Assembly: GCA_930989535.1 (NCBI GenBank)
Contig: CAKNLK010000023.1
Location: 1 to 34,983 of the forward strand
Source of the DNA: an uncultured Clostridia bacterium
GTDB lineage: Bacteria; Bacillota; Clostridia; Christensenellales; Borkfalkiaceae
Direction of reading: 5' to 3'
DNA: 34,983 bases
This document shows, piece by piece, positions 32,917-34,983 of this stretch. Made by a program: the position numbers and the translations under genes. Numbering within the stretch: the first letter of the stretch is position 1; each line of letters opens with the position of its first letter. The notes beneath the pieces are model-generated. The model ran no database searches. It was not told the DNA's origin and was given only the letters and a program-made list of their open reading frames with translations.

Positions 32917-32994
32917 GGCGGGTGTAGCTCAGTTGGTTAGAGCGCCAGATTGTGGCCCTGGAGGTCGTGGGTTCGATTCCCGTCGCCCGCCCCA
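32917..32994 (+). tRNA. tRNA-His (GTG)
   Basis: Anticodon loop TTGTGGC gives GTG. The extra 5' G (32917) paired to the C before CCA is the His identity element. CCA is encoded. Confidence 0.95.
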
Positions 32995-33009
32995 TAAAAT
33001 TTTTCTTAT

Positions 33010-33084
33010 TGGGGTGTCGCCAAGCGGTAAGGCACTGGATTTTGATTCCAGCATTCGTAAGTTCGAATCTTGCCACCCCAGCCA
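33010..33084 (+). tRNA. tRNA-Gln (TTG)
   Basis: Acceptor TGGGGTG pairs with CACCCCA; anticodon stem CTGGA/TCCAG with loop TTTTGAT gives TTG. CCA is encoded. Confidence 0.95.
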
Positions 33085-33106
33085 ATCCGTTATTACTCTT
33101 TATAAC

Positions 33107-33182
33107 GGTCCATTAGCTCAGTTGGCAGAGCACGTGACTTTTAATCACGGTGTCCCGCGTTCGAATCGCGGATGGATCACCA
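33107..33182 (+). tRNA. tRNA-Lys (TTT)
   Basis: Acceptor GGTCCAT with ATGGATC; anticodon stem CGTGA/TCACG with loop CTTTTAA gives TTT. CCA is encoded. Confidence 0.95.
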
Positions 33183-33187
33183 TACAT

Positions 33188-33263
33188 GCACCTTTAGCTC
33201 AGTTGGTAGAGCAACTGACTCTTAATCAGTGGGTCCCGGGTTCGAGTCCCTGAAGGTGCACCA
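33188..33263 (+). tRNA. tRNA-Lys (CTT)
   Basis: Acceptor GCACCTT with AAGGTGC; anticodon stem ACTGA/TCAGT with loop CTCTTAA gives CTT. CCA is encoded. Last gene of the tRNA operon. Confidence 0.95.
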
Positions 33264-33272
33264 AAAGGGTAT

Positions 33273-33321
33273 AATCCGAACTTTTTACTCATCACGGGTG
33301 ATTGGTTCGGATTTACTTTTT
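33273..33321 (+). terminator. Terminator of the tRNA operon
   Basis: AATCCGAAC (33273-33281) pairs with GTTCGGATT (33305-33313), with an inner ATCAC/GTGAT hairpin, followed by TACTTTTTTA. Ten bases after the last tRNA. Confidence 0.85.
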
Positions 33322-33347
33322 TATTTTCGGATTTACAATAAAGTAAC

Positions 33348-33374
33348 AGGGCTTGCGGAATTTTCGCAAGCCCT
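33348..33374 (+). repeat. Hairpin AGGGCTTGCG, left copy flanking the AT-rich island
   Basis: AGGGCTTGCG (33348-33357) pairs with CGCAAGCCCT (33365-33374). The same core (AGGGCTTGCGGA) recurs in the terminator at 34799-34831. This copy has no U-run after it. Confidence 0.7.
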
Positions 33375-33602
33375 ACCACTTGATATATACTTTGATGCTT
33401 TGTTTGTGATAAAGATAAATGATTTCTAAATTAATATAAAAGGTCTTAATCTGTTACGATTGTTGAAAGCGTAAAAAATGTTTTTCAGTAATATTGACAT
33501 TGCGTTTCGGAAACATTTGTTTGCGAATTTGATAAAGATAACAAATTATGAGGTCGACAAATCAACTTAATAATATCAAGCATTGTTTAGTTTTCTAAGT
33601 AT
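33375..33602. other. AT-rich stretch without a gene
   Basis: Base composition drops abruptly from the tRNA operon onwards. I find no credible coding frame, tRNA-end duplication or integrase remnant in this stretch. Confidence 0.6.
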
Positions 33603-33640
33603 GAATTGTCAACTCAAAATAAAATTTAGGTTGACAATTC
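33603..33640 (+). promoter_or_regulatory. Inverted repeat overlapping the island promoter (probable operator)
   Basis: GAATTGTCAA (33603-33612) is the exact reverse complement of TTGACAATTC (33631-33640); the right arm contains the -35 TTGACA. A dimeric repressor bound here would block transcription. Confidence 0.5.
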
Positions 33641-33659
33641 AATAAAACTATGTTATACT
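33631..33659 (+). promoter_or_regulatory. Promoter of the AT-rich island genes
   Basis: TTGACA (33631-33636), 17-bp spacer, TATACT (33654-33659); start near 33666, about 28 bases before the first start codon. Confidence 0.8.
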
Positions 33660-33693
33660 TTTATATATAAATTTTTAGGGGAGAAACACTATT

Positions 33694-33861
33694 TTGAAAG
33701 CTCTAAAATTATTGTTATTTAGTTTAATTATCATTACTGCTTCAATTACTTGTTCAATTATTTCATCGGCAACTAATTCGCCATGGTTTTTATATTTTTC
33801 CATAGGTTGTGTCTTTATCGGCTTAATAATCGCTTGCTATGCCATATTCAAAAATAATTAG
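33694..33861 (+). CDS. Small two-helix membrane protein, 55 residues
   Basis: An unrecognised small gene, 55 codons from a TTG start preceded by AGGGGAG about 10 bases upstream, ending TAG at 33859-33861. The product has two hydrophobic stretches, LKLLLFSLIIITASITCSII and FLYFSIGCVFIGLIIACYAI, and a short charged end (FKNN). It lies directly after a good promoter and 11 bases before the ATG of the next gene, with the stop codon inside that gene's AGGAG site, so both are one operon. It could be an accessory or protective partner of the secreted protein, which is a guess. Confidence 0.65.
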   Translation: MKALKLLLFSLIIITASITCSIISSATNSPWFLYFSIGCVFIGLIIACYAIFKNN

Positions 33862-33872
33862 GAGAATAATTC

Positions 33873-34721
33873 ATGAAAAAAGTAATATCATTTTTTCTTT
33901 TAGTCGTCACCATTCTATCTATAGGTTGCCTACCTGTTTTTGCTAATGAATTAACCGTTCTCGACATGGAACAGTATCTTATAAATCAAGGTATTCCTCA
34001 ATCATATTTAGATTCATTGATAGAGGAAGAAATACAAAATCTTTATTCTGATTTATGCGATAAAAAGATCTGTTACCAAGGCACACAAATAATTAAAGGG
34101 TTATCCGAAAGCCACTCACCTGATCAAATTCAACCCTTAGGTACTATTGGCTCTGATTATTTAACTCTATCTTTAACATACATAAGCAATATAGAATACG
34201 ATAGTTCAGTGAAGAAAAATAGAATTATTGAAACTTATGTTTACCTTAACTATCATTGGACTAAATTACCTGCAATTTCTCGTCAAGATCCTATTGCAAT
34301 AAATTGGGACCCATCAGTATTCACCTTCAAAAGTAATTCTTTCAATCATAAAGATTATGGCTATTATGATTATAATAATTCATGGAAGGTTGATCATGAA
34401 ACTACGACTCCCACCCTTTTAGAACAATGCGGTATGGGTTATCTTGCGGACATTTCTGCCCTATCAGGAAGAGGGCATTCCGGAGCTGTTTATCCTTCCG
34501 ATGTTAAAGGCACAACGGAATTTACTTTATTGCCTCAAAGCCGTATGTACCAAGATAACGGACAGAATACTACCTCCATCAATGTAAATTATACTCATAA
34601 TAAAGACCCTTTTGGCTGGTTTAACCCTAGTTTTTCCGTTTCTGGTGTTGGAATAAATATAAATTTTGCAGGATTTAAAGACTCAATGGCTATATCTAAA
34701 AACTTTTATTATTCAAGATGA
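33873..34721 (+). CDS. Secreted protein of unknown function (AT-rich, probably acquired)
   Basis: I do not recognise this 282-residue protein. It has a signal peptide (MKKVISFFLLVVTILSIGCL, then PVFANE with probable cleavage after VFA-N or nearby). The mature part is rich in Asn, Ser, Tyr and Thr and has beta-type character (YLTLSLTYISNIEY, TYVYLNYHWTKL). Its opening region (LDMEQYLINQGIPQSYLDSL) is helical. No metal or catalytic motif is evident. Codon use is strongly AT-biased, unlike all genes to the left. The ATG follows AGGAG (33860-33864) by 8 bases. It is the second gene of a two-gene operon ended by the terminator at 34799. Confidence 0.8.
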   Translation: MKKVISFFLLVVTILSIGCLPVFANELTVLDMEQYLINQGIPQSYLDSLIEEEIQNLYSDLCDKKICYQGTQIIKGLSESHSPDQIQPLGTIGSDYLTLSLTYISNIEYDSSVKKNRIIETYVYLNYHWTKLPAISRQDPIAINWDPSVFTFKSNSFNHKDYGYYDYNNSWKVDHETTTPTLLEQCGMGYLADISALSGRGHSGAVYPSDVKGTTEFTLLPQSRMYQDNGQNTTSINVNYTHNKDPFGWFNPSFSVSGVGININFAGFKDSMAISKNFYYSR

Positions 34722-34798
34722 TTAAATGAATCCTTACAACCTATGGAGCTTTATTCAATTCATTGTATAAAAGTTATAATCTATCAATAGAACAAGAT

Positions 34799-34831
34799 AA
34801 AAGGGCTTGCGGATGTTCCGCAAGCCCTTTT
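34799..34831 (+). terminator. Terminator of the island operon
   Basis: AAAAGGGCTTGCGG (34799-34812) and CCGCAAGCCCTTTT (34818-34831) form a 14-bp perfect stem with a T-rich 3' arm. Symmetrical, so it can work in both directions. Confidence 0.85.
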
Positions 34832-34900
34832 GCCGTTGTTCAAGGTTTATGATATTCGGCGCAACCTTTCTGAAATTCACATATTATTTTATTTTTTCAG

Positions 34901-34927
34901 AATCCGCCTGTGTTTTGCGGATTTTTT
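34901..34927 (+). terminator. Second terminator-like hairpin near the right edge
   Basis: AATCCGC (34901-34907) pairs with GCGGATT (34917-34923), followed by TTTT. The rest of 34832-34983 shows no gene that I can support. Confidence 0.5.
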
Positions 34928-34983
34928 CAAATACCGTCTATGCGGTCTGTCCTTATGTATTCAACAGGACTCTTTCTTATTCA

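Noticed and set aside
33188-33263. tRNA-Lys 3' end as an attachment site with a direct repeat at the far side of the island
   Set aside because: No copy of the tRNA 3' end is visible in the remaining 1.7 kb; a repeat could lie beyond the window.
32915-33429. Open frames over the tRNA cluster
   Set aside because: They translate tRNA genes and the terminator; repeated AQLVEQ/AQLAEH-type peptides are typical tRNA translations.
34927-34980. Minus-strand peptide with SPVEYIRTD near the right edge, resembling the end of IS3-type transposases
   Set aside because: Only 17 codons between stops, with a stop codon at the window end in the same frame; too short to support a transposase remnant without more sequence.

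Overview
The window looks like the chromosome of a GC-rich, endospore-forming member of the Clostridia (Bacillota). The evidence is a clear sporulation sigma factor SigG, a YlmC/YmxH-type PRC-barrel sporulation protein, the clostridial GGGtGRT protein with its NifU-like partner, strong GGAGG ribosome binding sites, and many TTGACA/TATAAT promoters with 17-18 bp spacers. I cannot name the genus. No tool was run: family calls rest on reading motifs, and structure calls on reading complementary arms.

Left part (1-9.7 kb), housekeeping and accessory genes. A NifU-like scaffold (cut by the window edge) and the GGGtGRT gene form an operon. Its 3' end carries a 114-bp tandem repeat that multiplies the last codons together with a terminator and a second hairpin. 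After a gene-free, hairpin-rich stretch comes a two-gene DNA-repair operon: a radical SAM protein and a TIGR03915-like partner. Its promoter overlaps a LexA-type SOS box. Then follow an alpha/beta hydrolase, the PRC-barrel protein, L-rhamnose isomerase (rhaA) divergent from an AraC-type regulator whose mRNA appears leaderless, and sigG.

Central part (9.7-29.6 kb), a leftward surface-glycan block. From a promoter at about 28.38 kb, reading leftwards, it encodes a DUF4422/GT8-like protein, a GT2 protein with a second degenerate GT2 domain, a ferredoxin-FrhB-polysaccharide pyruvyl transferase fusion, a COG5610-like protein that has lost its HAD nucleophile, a 2166-residue surface protein joining a phosphodiester glycosidase to a purple-acid-phosphatase-like domain, a translationally coupled lipoprotein, and a GT2-HAD fusion whose HAD site is intact. 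A CDP-glucose 4,6-dehydratase gene just upstream has its own promoter. Together they suggest synthesis and extracellular trimming of a phosphodiester-containing, pyruvylated or deoxysugar-bearing surface polymer. This is the best candidate for an undescribed system, and it rests on inference.

Right part (29.6-35 kb). A zinc-type SmtB/ArsR repressor with two operator-like palindromes precedes a free-standing HMA metal-binding protein and a ZntA/CadA-like P-type ATPase without its own HMA domain. A six-gene tRNA operon (Gly, Arg, His, Gln, Lys, Lys) follows. After its terminator, base composition drops sharply into an AT-rich island. The island holds a 55-residue membrane peptide and a secreted 282-residue protein, under a promoter whose -35 lies in a perfect inverted repeat.
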